A stretch of DNA of 11,447 nt from JAULUH01 sp032111745 (GTDB lineage: Bacteria > Chloroflexota > Anaerolineae > JAAEKA01). The notes beneath the pieces were generated by a model, which was given only the letters and a program-made list of their open reading frames with translations, made no database searches and was not told where the DNA came from. The stretch covers positions 1 through 11,447 of the forward strand of contig JAULUH010000457.1 of assembly GCA_032111745.1 (NCBI GenBank), in the 5' to 3' direction. Of the stretch, positions 1-6,153 are shown one piece after another (position 1 is the first letter of the stretch; every line of letters starts with the position of its first letter). Both the position numbers and the translations under genes were made by a program.

Positions 1-307
1 AGTCGATGCGCCGCCATACGCCGGTCCGATCGCGGTAGGTATTGCTGGTGCCAGCCGCGACTGTGGTGGGGCCGGTGATAACCGCCGAGAGGATAGCAGA
101 ACCAGGCGTGTGGCAGGTGTTGCAGGAGGCCCCACCGTTGGTACCGGGGTTGCCTGAGAACCCCACGCGGCTATCCTCGCTGGCGCTGACAACGTGGTAG
201 CGCAGGAGCAGCACCAGACTCAGGCAACCCACGAAAAGGATGAGCAGGCGGGCGCTCCAGGACATACGCGGGCGCGAAACGTAGAAGACGATCTTATTTT
301 GGGGCAT
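1..307 (-). CDS. Partial exported CxxCH protein, choice-of-anchor V-like (3' end beyond window)
   Basis: The reverse strand from an ATG at 305-307 stays open to the left edge, giving 102 codons, so the gene is cut by the window. The N terminus has basic residues (K5, R12, R14, R20), then a hydrophobic stretch at about residues 21-35 and a possible signal-peptidase site near VVSA-SED (42/43). Residues 48-66 read VGFSGNPGTNGGASCNTCH, with C62, C65 and H66 forming a CxxCH c-type haem attachment motif. Next comes a beta-rich start (ITGPTTVAAGTSNTY). This Gly/Asn-rich lead into CxxCH, followed by a TGPTTV-type strand, is what I remember of the choice-of-anchor V domain family. An exported, possibly haem-binding surface protein is inferred; its electron partner is unknown. 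No convincing Shine-Dalgarno precedes the ATG, and an in-frame GTG three codons upstream (314-316) is an alternative start. It is divergent from the macroglobulin gene. Confidence 0.7.
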   Translation of the reverse strand, partial: MPQNKIVFYVSRPRMSWSARLLILFVGCLSLVLLLRYHVVSASEDSRVGFSGNPGTNGGASCNTCHTPGSAILSAVITGPTTVAAGTSNTYRDRTGVWRRID

Positions 308-367
308 GACATTCACTTTGCACTGAGATGACCCCGGGCTGCGACACAAACGGCACCCGTAACTGGA

Positions 368-396
368 ATGATAACACGATTGTGGTGCCAGCCCAA
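368..396 (-). promoter_or_regulatory. Candidate sigma70-type promoter for the CxxCH gene
   Basis: On the reverse strand TTGGGC (391-396) is followed after 17 bases by TATCAT (368-373). The -10 matches the consensus at five of six positions, but the -35 at only three. Transcription would start about 50 bases upstream of the ATG at 307. This is plausible by position only. Confidence 0.35.
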
Positions 397-505
397 TTTC
401 CACCGGTCATCACGGCCCCCAAGGGCCTTGCATCCTCTGGAAACACAACATGCCTGGCGCACCGCAAAGGGGTGGAAACCTGTCATGCTGCGGGCTTGAT
501 ACTCG

Positions 506-514
506 TGGTATAAT
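506..514 (+). promoter_or_regulatory. Extended -10 promoter for the macroglobulin gene
   Basis: TGGTATAAT at 506-514 is a perfect -10 hexamer (TATAAT, 509-514) preceded by the TGn extended -10 element. It lies 71 bases upstream of the start at 585. No good -35 is found 16-18 bases upstream, which is normal for extended -10 promoters. The TTGATA at 496-501 is only 7 bases away and cannot be the partner. A start of transcription near 521 would leave a leader of about 65 bases carrying GGGAGG at 570-575. Confidence 0.5.
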
Positions 515-584
515 GGAGGCATAGGCATCGTTTCTGCCCAGCAGTCTACCGAGGAGGATGTGAACCGACGGGAGGCAAAAGCAC

Positions 585-2786
585 ATGAAATGCCCCAACT
601 GTAGTAGTGCGCTGGAGGTCGGCCAGGCCAGCTGCCATCAGTGCTATGCCAGCGTGGGCTACATCTGGAGCAATGTCTCCGCTGGCCGGCAGTTTGTCTT
701 CTTCAATGCCTCAGCGAACCAGCCCATCGTCGCCGACCTGACACCGGCGGGCAGCAACGAGGCGATAGAGAAGCGCCTCACGGCACCCACCATCGTGTCG
801 CGTCACGAGCATGCTATCCGCGTTGGAGCCCGCGGCAAGCAGCCCATCGCCACACCCTATGCCCTCTACAACTGGAGGGAGGACCTGCCGCTTCTGGACA
901 TGGCACGGCTGGGCCTGGTGACGGTAGTCACGGACCGCAAGGTCTACCGGCCCAAGGACACGGTGCACATCTTCGCCATCGGGCTGAACCATGCCGGACA
1001 AGAGGCCGAACTGGAGCTCAAGCTGGCCGGCCAGCGGGTCTACCAGCGTCGCGTCACCCTGAGCCAGGCCGGCCTGTGCCTGCATCGCTACGCCGGCCTG
1101 GAGGAGGGTGAGTACAGCGTCCATCTGAAGCTGGACGGAGCTCACCAGGTCGTGGCCGATTGCACTTTCAGCGGCGTGGAGTTCAGCCTGTCTCCGCTGA
1201 TCGCCATCCTGCAGTCGCACCAGATCGACACCGATCGCCTGTCAGTCCAGGCCAGGGTGACGCTGCTCAACGCGGCCTACGACGGGCCCATACAGGTAAC
1301 GCTGCGCAGCAGGCAACAGGTTGTCAGCCGGCAACAGAGCCAGGTCAGTGACGGCGTCCTGGCGATTCAATTCACCCTCTCCGGCTGGGCGGCATGGGAA
1401 GCGCTGACGGTCGAGATCGTCACGCCCCAGGGGAACACGGCCACGCTGGCCCTGCCCGCCAGCAGCATGCAGGAGCGGGAGCACATCCTGATCAGCCCAC
1501 TCGAGCCGACGGTCGAGGCGTCCCTGTCGCCCTTCAGCGGGGAGGTCGGTATTGTCCGCGGGTTGCACTACGGGCCGGCGCGGGGCCAGGACACCCCCTT
1601 CGAGCTGCCGGAAGCCGTCGCCTGGCACGGTCGGGTGATGGCACTCAAGAGTGCGCCCCTGGTCCACCTGCTGGTCTTCGACCCCTTGAGCCAGACTCAC
1701 CGTCGCCTGGAGTTTCGCGATGTAGCGGCTGGCCAAGAGCTACTTTTCGACGTGGACTCGCCCTACTGCGTCTTCACGCTGGGGGCATTCATGGCGCGCG
1801 GCGAACCGTACGAGGCCTGGGGCGTGGTGATCCAGCCGGTGGCGCTGCAGGCGGCGCTAGACGTGCCTGAGACCGCGCTGCCCGGCCAGGTGCTCGTGGC
1901 CCGCGTGGAGGCCGACCGGCCGGCCCAGTGCTGGCTGCTGGTGTACGACGTGCGGCTGGAGCACGAGAGCCCTCTGCCCAAGTTAGGCAGGCGCATCTTC
2001 ACTCAGCTGCAGGAAAGCACAGGAGAACTGGCGGCACAGCGATTGGCAGAGTTGAGCCGTGCCAGTCCCGACCAATGGGCGCCCCAAGATCAAGATGTGT
2101 TCTATAGCATACGTGGGTTGTCGCGCTCCGCAGTGCGTAGCGCCCCTATGCCGAGTGTTGTCCTGAGCCGCGGCGTACCGGTCGAGGTGGAGGAGGTAGC
2201 GCCAGACATGGTGGTGGCCCTGATGCTGGCGCCGCGGGAGCACTTCCCCGAGCTAGCATTCGCCGAGCTCTTCGCCGTGGACGGCGCAGTCGACCAGACC
2301 ATCCGGCTGGGCGACCAGATCGGCACCTGGCGCTGCCGGGCCTACCTGTTCGATGGCCTGGACTGTGTCGAGCTGACACGGGACGTCGAGGTAGCCCAAG
2401 ATGTGTTTGCCGAGCTGGACCTGCCGGCCATCCTGGGAGACGGCGACTCCATCACGGCGACAGCCAGGTACCATACAACCCAGCCGGGCCGTCTGACCAT
2501 CACCACGCCCGCCGAGCAGCTCGTCTTCGACGTAACCGGCGACGGCCAGGTGGGCTTCCCGTTGGCCGTGGCAGGCGAGGTTGTGACGCAGCTCACGGCT
2601 GGGGATCATAGCGACACCAGCCGGCGCTCCGTGGACCCGCCCGGCATAGAGATGGTCACGGCCAGCCGCGTCATGATGCTGCAGGCTGGCGAGACCGTCA
2701 GTGGCAAGCGGGTCGTGTTGTTGCCCTCCTGCGCCCCCCTGCTGCAGAGTGCGATCGACTACCTCATCAACTATCCCTTCGGCTGA
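585..2786 (+). CDS. Alpha-2-macroglobulin-like protein, N-terminal part (zinc ribbon + MG + A2M domains)
   Basis: The 733 residues before the TGA begin with a zinc-ribbon-like knuckle (C3, C6, C17, C20 in a CPNC...CHQC arrangement) instead of a signal peptide or lipobox. An MG2-like domain covers about 110-195 (VTDRKVYRPKDTVHIFAIG is the hallmark strand pair), with further beta-rich MG domains to about 460. A less conserved stretch (about 490-540) is in the place of a bait region. Residues 550-630 match the A2M domain (HFPELAFAELF, then GTWRCRAYLFDG and FAELDLPAILGDGDSITA). The frame ends LLQSAIDYLINYPFG, which leads directly into the thioester motif. In this family proteolysis of the bait springs a Cys-Gln thioester that traps the protease. 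Without readthrough this product lacks the thioester and TED and should be inactive in trapping. GGGAGG at 570-575, nine bases before the ATG, fixes the start. Absence of a signal peptide predicts a cytosolic location, unusual for the family. Confidence 0.85.
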   Translation: MKCPNCSSALEVGQASCHQCYASVGYIWSNVSAGRQFVFFNASANQPIVADLTPAGSNEAIEKRLTAPTIVSRHEHAIRVGARGKQPIATPYALYNWREDLPLLDMARLGLVTVVTDRKVYRPKDTVHIFAIGLNHAGQEAELELKLAGQRVYQRRVTLSQAGLCLHRYAGLEEGEYSVHLKLDGAHQVVADCTFSGVEFSLSPLIAILQSHQIDTDRLSVQARVTLLNAAYDGPIQVTLRSRQQVVSRQQSQVSDGVLAIQFTLSGWAAWEALTVEIVTPQGNTATLALPASSMQEREHILISPLEPTVEASLSPFSGEVGIVRGLHYGPARGQDTPFELPEAVAWHGRVMALKSAPLVHLLVFDPLSQTHRRLEFRDVAAGQELLFDVDSPYCVFTLGAFMARGEPYEAWGVVIQPVALQAALDVPETALPGQVLVARVEADRPAQCWLLVYDVRLEHESPLPKLGRRIFTQLQESTGELAAQRLAELSRASPDQWAPQDQDVFYSIRGLSRSAVRSAPMPSVVLSRGVPVEVEEVAPDMVVALMLAPREHFPELAFAELFAVDGAVDQTIRLGDQIGTWRCRAYLFDGLDCVELTRDVEVAQDVFAELDLPAILGDGDSITATARYHTTQPGRLTITTPAEQLVFDVTGDGQVGFPLAVAGEVVTQLTAGDHSDTSRRSVDPPGIEMVTASRVMMLQAGETVSGKRVVLLPSCAPLLQSAIDYLINYPFG
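2784..2786 (+). other. In-frame TGA at the thioester cysteine; candidate selenocysteine codon
   Basis: Codon 734 is TGA, flanked by F-G and A-E-Q. In family members Cys of the GCxEQ motif is joined to the Gln side chain three residues later. Selenocysteine replaces catalytic cysteines in most selenoproteins and is encoded by UGA. The position of the single stop is therefore suggestive, but TGC or TGT to TGA is also a single-base change. No selA, selB, selC or selD lies in the window, so the genome's ability to insert selenocysteine cannot be judged here. Confidence 0.5.
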
Positions 2787-2802
2787 GCGGAGCAGACATC
2801 GA

Positions 2803-2821
2803 GCGCCCTGTATGGGTTAGC
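2803..2821 (+). promoter_or_regulatory. Candidate bacterial SECIS-like stem-loop downstream of the TGA
   Basis: GCGCCC (2803-2808) can pair with GGGU (2814-2817) and GC (2820-2821), leaving U2818 and A2819 bulged and the five-base loop UGUAU (2809-2813). The stem has six pairs, one of them G-U. The loop carries G at its second position followed by U, and this G is 24 bases after the end of the UGA. As I recall the bacterial SECIS model, it asks for a short stem, a loop of about 3-14 bases with G in the first two positions, and roughly 16-37 bases from the UGA. This fits, and GCG (2787-2789) could pair with CGC (2822-2824) as a lower stem. Such small hairpins are common by chance in GC-rich DNA, and TAGC/GCTA (2818-2830) offers a competing fold. 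Confidence 0.3.
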
Positions 2822-2864
2822 CGCAAGCTACAAGGCCATTCGTTTCGACGGCGCCGGGGGCGAC

Positions 2865-3965
2865 ATGGGGTTTGTCGACGCCCGCATCGTAGCTGGACTC
2901 CGGCGCCTGGAGGGCTTCCAACATGAGGATGGTCGCTTTTCCATCTGGTGCGGTGGCACGCCCGCGCTGGATATCACGGCCCGGGTGGCACACCGGCTTT
3001 CTGCCTTCAAGGGACTGCCCTATATCTCGGCGGAGCGGATGCTGGAGAATGCTGCCAACGCCTTACTGGCCACTAACTATCGGGACAACCAGCTTCTGCA
3101 CCTGAACCCACGCTTCCGGGACAAGATGGTGACCACCAAGGACGCGGTGGCCATCTACTTCTATGGTGACAACCAGCCATCCAGCCGCTCGTTGCTGGAC
3201 CGGGCGCTGCGCCGCGACCAGGGCGCGCAGGAGGCCCTGGACTTCCTGCGGCGCACGGCCCAGCGCGCCAACGGCCACGTGCGTTGGGTTGGCAAGGCGG
3301 AATGGGGCTACTGGGGCGGCGACCTGGAGGCGACCTGCGACGCCGCGCGGGTCATGGCGGACGCCGGCGATGCGCTCTTCGTACCGGCGTTCAACTACGT
3401 CGGGTCAAATGTGATAGCCGGGGGGCTGTACTCCACCGCGGACACCCGCGCCCTGGTGGAGCTGTTCGCCTTTCTCCGCAAGGAGGATGAGCCGCTGGCG
3501 CTGGTCGACGGCGTAGAGACGCGGCCAACCGAGGCAACGATCGGCCGGGAGGTCACGGCGCTACGCGACCATGTGCTGGTGCGAGTGGACGAGGAGATCA
3601 TCATCGACCACCTGGCCCCGCGTGACAACTTCAGCTTCCGGGTCAACGTGGAGCCCAAAGAGGCGCGACTGGGCGAGCGGATTCGCATCAAGATACGACT
3701 GGGCGAGGACAGCCTGTGCCCGTTGGCACGAGTGTATCTGCCGCCCTGCCTGGCACTGTTGAAGGGCGGTGCCAACGCCCAGACGGCCCATCTGCCCATA
3801 GGCGTTGACGGGCTAAGGGTATGGCGCGACACGCGTGGCCTGGAGCTGGACACCGTCGCGGTGCGCGAGGGACAGGGCGAACTGCGGGTGGCCGTACATG
3901 ACCTGTACGACGCCGGCAAGATCGGCACCATGTCAGGTCCGCGCATCACGGTCGGCCGCCGCTAA
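2865..3965 (+). CDS. Alpha-2-macroglobulin-like protein, C-terminal part (TED and receptor-binding-like domains)
   Basis: This is the 366-residue frame from the first ATG after the TGA. The open frame really extends back to 2787 and supplies AEQTSSALYGLAASYKAI, the start of the thioester domain. TED-type helical repeats are visible: LRRLEGFQHEDGRFSIW, then LDITARVAHRL, and later STADTRALVELFAFLR. About the last 130 residues are beta-rich (DNFSFRVNVEPKEARLGER, GELRVAVHDLYDAGKIG) and resemble the C-terminal MG8/receptor-binding domain. No proper Shine-Dalgarno precedes the ATG at 2865; only a G-run (GGGGG, 2855-2859) lies nearby. Independent translation is therefore doubtful, and the region is best read as the second half of the gene starting at 585. 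It keeps clean coding character and domain integrity with no further stops, which argues against an old pseudogene. Confidence 0.8.
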   Translation: MGFVDARIVAGLRRLEGFQHEDGRFSIWCGGTPALDITARVAHRLSAFKGLPYISAERMLENAANALLATNYRDNQLLHLNPRFRDKMVTTKDAVAIYFYGDNQPSSRSLLDRALRRDQGAQEALDFLRRTAQRANGHVRWVGKAEWGYWGGDLEATCDAARVMADAGDALFVPAFNYVGSNVIAGGLYSTADTRALVELFAFLRKEDEPLALVDGVETRPTEATIGREVTALRDHVLVRVDEEIIIDHLAPRDNFSFRVNVEPKEARLGERIRIKIRLGEDSLCPLARVYLPPCLALLKGGANAQTAHLPIGVDGLRVWRDTRGLELDTVAVREGQGELRVAVHDLYDAGKIGTMSGPRITVGRR

Positions 3966-3986
3966 TCGGCAAGTATCACCAGTAAA

Positions 3987-4015
3987 GAGAGTGGCACACA
4001 AAATGCGCCACTCTC
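3987..4015. terminator. Hairpin between convergent genes, likely bidirectional terminator
   Basis: GAGAGTGGC (3987-3995) and GCCACTCTC (4007-4015) form a perfect 9-bp stem with an 11-base loop. It lies 21 bases after the macroglobulin stop and 57 bases past the VapC stop on the other strand. No long U-tract follows on the + strand; on the - strand the stem is followed by TTTA. It is probably a shared transcription end point. Confidence 0.55.
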
Positions 4016-4072
4016 AGAACCCAATATGCAATTGATGGCTGGCTCTCCGGCCTTGGACCCGCCGCGATCTGG

Positions 4073-4492
4073 CTAGGTCACGAGCATAGGAACACCCATC
4101 CTCTGAGCGGCCTCCAGGAGTTTGCGATCTAGTGTTGCCAGGGGCAGGCCCTGCCGCATTGCAAGGTCGAGATACGAAGCATCATAGCTCGACAGGTCGT
4201 TTGACCTGCCCAACGCCAGCAGATCAGTCATCGATGTATCGGGCCACGCTTGTTCCACATGGATGGGCAGTTGGGACAACAGGGAGAGAAACCGCACACT
4301 ATCTACCTCCCGCAGTCTCTTTCGCCGCTCTGCCGCCAACAGCACATTGACGACCTCCAAGGGCCAGATCGTGGGCACAACAGCGATGGCTTCTGCCAGG
4401 TGTTCCAGGACAGCGTCAGCATACGTATTGGCCTCATCGACGAAGCACCAGGTCATCACGATCGAAGTATCGATCACGAAGCGGTCGCTCAC
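4073..4492 (-). CDS. vapC: VapC-type PIN-domain ribonuclease toxin
   Basis: This 139-residue protein has the PIN-domain layout with its acidic metal-binding residues in place. D8 is in FVIDTSIVMTW, E46 in WPLEVVNVLL, D104 in LSSYDASYLDLA and D122 in LATLDRKL. PIN toxins of the VapC family are Mg-dependent RNases, often cutting tRNA or rRNA, and are held inactive by the cognate antitoxin. The start is GTG at 4490-4492, immediately after the TAG stop of the antitoxin gene (4493-4495) with no spacer, so translation is probably coupled. The specific RNA target cannot be told from sequence. The protein has full family length with no visible damage, so it is likely functional. Confidence 0.9.
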   Translation of the reverse strand: MSDRFVIDTSIVMTWCFVDEANTYADAVLEHLAEAIAVVPTIWPLEVVNVLLAAERRKRLREVDSVRFLSLLSQLPIHVEQAWPDTSMTDLLALGRSNDLSSYDASYLDLAMRQGLPLATLDRKLLEAAQRMGVPMLVT

Positions 4493-4732
4493 CTAGCGCC
4501 TGCCTTCTTCGACCATTTCACGGATCGAGATCCCACCCAGCGTGTTGCCTTCCCGGAAGTCGCGCAGCTGAGCAATGACGGCCGCTACATCGATCCTCTT
4601 CTCGGGTTCGTAGGGTTGTAGTATGGCCACGGGAACGCCGTGCTTGGTAATTGCGATACGTTGACCCTCGGCTACACGTTCGAGTAACCTCGCCAGATGG
4701 GTCTTCGCTTCATAGGCGCCAACTCTTTCCAT
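4493..4732 (-). CDS. Phd/YefM-family antitoxin
   Basis: This 79-residue protein has the Phd/YefM N-terminal DNA-binding fold: VGAYEAKTHLARLLERVAEG, then QRIAITKHGVPVAILQP (residues 4-40). The C-terminal tail (about 45-79, acidic and basic mixed, ending REMVEEGRR) should bind and block the PIN toxin encoded directly downstream. Such antitoxins repress their own promoter alone or with the toxin, matching the palindromic operator at 4797-4821. The ATG at 4730-4732 is preceded by GGAG (reverse of 4743-4746) at a 10-base spacing. Pairing of a Phd/YefM-type antitoxin with a VapC-type toxin is common. Confidence 0.9.
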   Translation of the reverse strand: MERVGAYEAKTHLARLLERVAEGQRIAITKHGVPVAILQPYEPEKRIDVAAVIAQLRDFREGNTLGGISIREMVEEGRR

Positions 4733-4796
4733 GCTTTCTTATCTCCACCGGTGCCGATGGGAAACCATCCTGCCCATCCGGCCACTGATGACCAGA

Positions 4797-4821
4797 TTAG
4801 ACTAGTGTTAGACCAGTCTAA
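4797..4821. promoter_or_regulatory. Operator of the toxin-antitoxin operon (three TTAGAC half-sites)
   Basis: TTAGACCAGTCTAA at 4808-4821 is a perfect 6-bp inverted repeat around a 2-bp centre. A third half-site, TTAGAC at 4797-4802, lies 11 bp away, one helical turn. The palindrome overlaps the -10 box of the promoter reading toward the antitoxin, the usual arrangement for autorepression by an antitoxin-toxin complex. Binding by this antitoxin is inferred from position. Confidence 0.6.
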
Positions 4822-4843
4822 CCCGCAAGCACGTATTTGTCAA
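4815..4843 (-). promoter_or_regulatory. Promoter of the toxin-antitoxin operon
   Basis: On the reverse strand TTGACA (4838-4843, perfect -35) is followed after exactly 17 bases by TAGACT (4815-4820, four of six matches to the -10). Transcription would start near 4808, leaving a leader of about 75 bases before the antitoxin ATG. The -10 lies inside the operator palindrome. Confidence 0.65.
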
Positions 4844-4886
4844 ATCCATTCATTGAGGCAGTGGAATCCGCCATCCTTGCCGCACC

Positions 4887-6095
4887 CTACGCTGCGGAAT
4901 AGGCGCGGATGGCTGGGTCGTACATGGCGAGCACGTTGGCGATGGGAGTGTCTGACTGGATATGGTGGGAGCTGGCCAGGATGTAGCCCCCGTCCCTGCC
5001 CAGGACTCGGATGCGCTCGACGACCTCCTCTCTCACATCCTCAGGTGAGCCGGTAGGCAAGGTTTTGATTATGTCAATTCCGCCGTGGAAGCTGAGCCGG
5101 TCGCCGAATTCCTCTTTGAGCCGCACGGGATCCATGCCCGCAGCATCGGTCTGGATGGGATTCAGAAGATCCACGCCCATCTCGATCAGCTCAGGAACCA
5201 GGGGATAGATGGCGCCATCGCAGTGGTACATGACCGGCACGCCGCGGCTTCTGGCCACGGCGATGATGCGCTCGTGGCAGGGTTTCACGTATTTGCGCCA
5301 CATGCGGGCCGAGATCATGAGGCTTTGCTGTGTGGCCACGTCGTCGTAGAAATACAGCATGTCCAGGCGGTCGCCGATCAGGTCCAGCACACGAATGGTG
5401 TTCTCCACATAGACCTCGGTGAGGCGGTCCATGATGTATTGGGGAATCTCGGGCTGCTTGACCAGATCAATCAGGAACTCCTGCATGCCGCGCAGCTGCC
5501 AGGCGATCTCAAAGACGGAACCAATACGGAAGCGCAGGAAATAGGGTTGATCGGCGTCATAGCGCTGGACAAGCTCGGGCAGCGGGGTGAAATCCCACCA
5601 GTCCGGCTCTGGCCAGGGGTGAGTGCGCAGCTCATCGACACTGGTAGCGGTGGAAAGGGGCCAGATCGCAAATTCCTCATAGGCGCCGGTAGGGTTGTGC
5701 ACGATGCCTATGACGTGACCCCAGATGTTGCGTGACGTGCCATCGGGGAGCTCCTGGCGCCACATGCGGTTCGGGGTGGAGCGGCTCAGGGCATGCCACC
5801 AATCGACCTGGGCGCCGGGCAAGAGCACGCGGTCCGGTGGCGCGCAGAACTGGTCGTAGGAGATCAGCCGGCAATCCACCTCGAGTTGGCGCTGCACGGC
5901 CTCCCAGGCCGGATCAAAGTAGTCGGTTTCGGTCAGATCCGTAGAGGCGATGCCGAGGTGCTCCTGCAGGCGCTGCCAGACCTCAGGTGTGGCCAGGAAG
6001 TCCACGGGCTGGCGGTCGGGCTGCCGATGCTGCAAGGCGATCTGGACGCGCTCGCGCGGTGTTAGCGGAGCTGGAGGTGGCTCAAGCTCGAACAT
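4887..6095 (-). CDS. URO-D superfamily protein (uroporphyrinogen decarboxylase / methyltransferase-like)
   Basis: This 402-residue protein has the URO-D-like TIM-barrel pattern: LTPRERVQIALQHRQPDRQP at the N terminus, a YFYDDVATQQSLMIS segment (248-262), GVPVMYHCDGAIYPLVPEL (285-303), GVDLLNPIQTDAAGMDP and SFHGGIDIIKTLP. It is unlikely to be the haem-pathway HemE. It sits in a sugar operon and resembles the large group of URO-D-like proteins related to cobamide methyltransferases (MtaA/MtbA). Those enzymes use a His-x-Cys plus a distal Cys to hold zinc. Here the site is H291-C292-D293-G294, and the C-terminal segment has SSHHIQSD instead of the distal Cys region, so the metal site differs and the reaction is unknown. 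The ATG at 6093-6095 has AAGGA seven bases upstream. It is the last gene of the operon, 58 bases after the RbsD-like gene. No terminator is evident after its stop. Confidence 0.85.
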   Translation of the reverse strand: MFELEPPPAPLTPRERVQIALQHRQPDRQPVDFLATPEVWQRLQEHLGIASTDLTETDYFDPAWEAVQRQLEVDCRLISYDQFCAPPDRVLLPGAQVDWWHALSRSTPNRMWRQELPDGTSRNIWGHVIGIVHNPTGAYEEFAIWPLSTATSVDELRTHPWPEPDWWDFTPLPELVQRYDADQPYFLRFRIGSVFEIAWQLRGMQEFLIDLVKQPEIPQYIMDRLTEVYVENTIRVLDLIGDRLDMLYFYDDVATQQSLMISARMWRKYVKPCHERIIAVARSRGVPVMYHCDGAIYPLVPELIEMGVDLLNPIQTDAAGMDPVRLKEEFGDRLSFHGGIDIIKTLPTGSPEDVREEVVERIRVLGRDGGYILASSHHIQSDTPIANVLAMYDPAIRAYSAA

Positions 6096-6153
6096 GGCAA
6101 ATTCCTTGTCGGGAGGCGGCGTCGACGCACGGCCAGGATGACCGCACGATGGG

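Larger units (their letters stand above)
585..3965 (+). other. Single A2M-family reading frame interrupted by one TGA at the thioester Cys position
   Basis: Both halves, 585-2786 and 2787-3965, are in the same frame with no other stop, giving 1,126 residues with TGA as codon 734. The order of parts across the stop is that of a bacterial alpha-2-macroglobulin: MG domains, an A2M domain, the thioester motif, an alpha-helical thioester (TED) domain, and a C-terminal receptor-binding-like beta domain. The sequence around the stop reads INYPFG-[TGA]-AEQTSS, where family members have YPxGCxEQ. The TGA therefore replaces the thioester cysteine itself. The simplest readings are selenocysteine insertion, a one-base nonsense mutation of TGC or TGT, or a base-call error. 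Two independent genes would be an odd outcome, because the downstream open frame carries the TED domain from its first residue but has no clear ribosome-binding site at its first ATG. The two halves are described separately below. Confidence 0.85.

Noticed and set aside
414..427. GGCCC-CCAA-GGGCC hairpin in the divergent intergenic region
   Set aside because: It is a five-pair stem in GC-rich DNA with no supporting position relative to either start, so it is not distinguishable from chance.
496..514. TTGATA as -35 partner of TATAAT
   Set aside because: The spacer is only 7 bases, and the TGG extension of the -10 explains the promoter better.
2784..2786. TGA read as Trp or Gly under an alternative genetic code
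   Set aside because: Only one in-frame TGA occurs across all genes, and it sits at a Cys site. TGG is used freely for Trp, the DNA is GC-rich, and the kinase TGA is followed at once by the RbsD-like gene's own ribosome-binding site.
5085..5735. 216-codon + strand frame opposite the URO-D gene
   Set aside because: It is antisense to a well-supported gene, with no domain signature and no ribosome-binding site.
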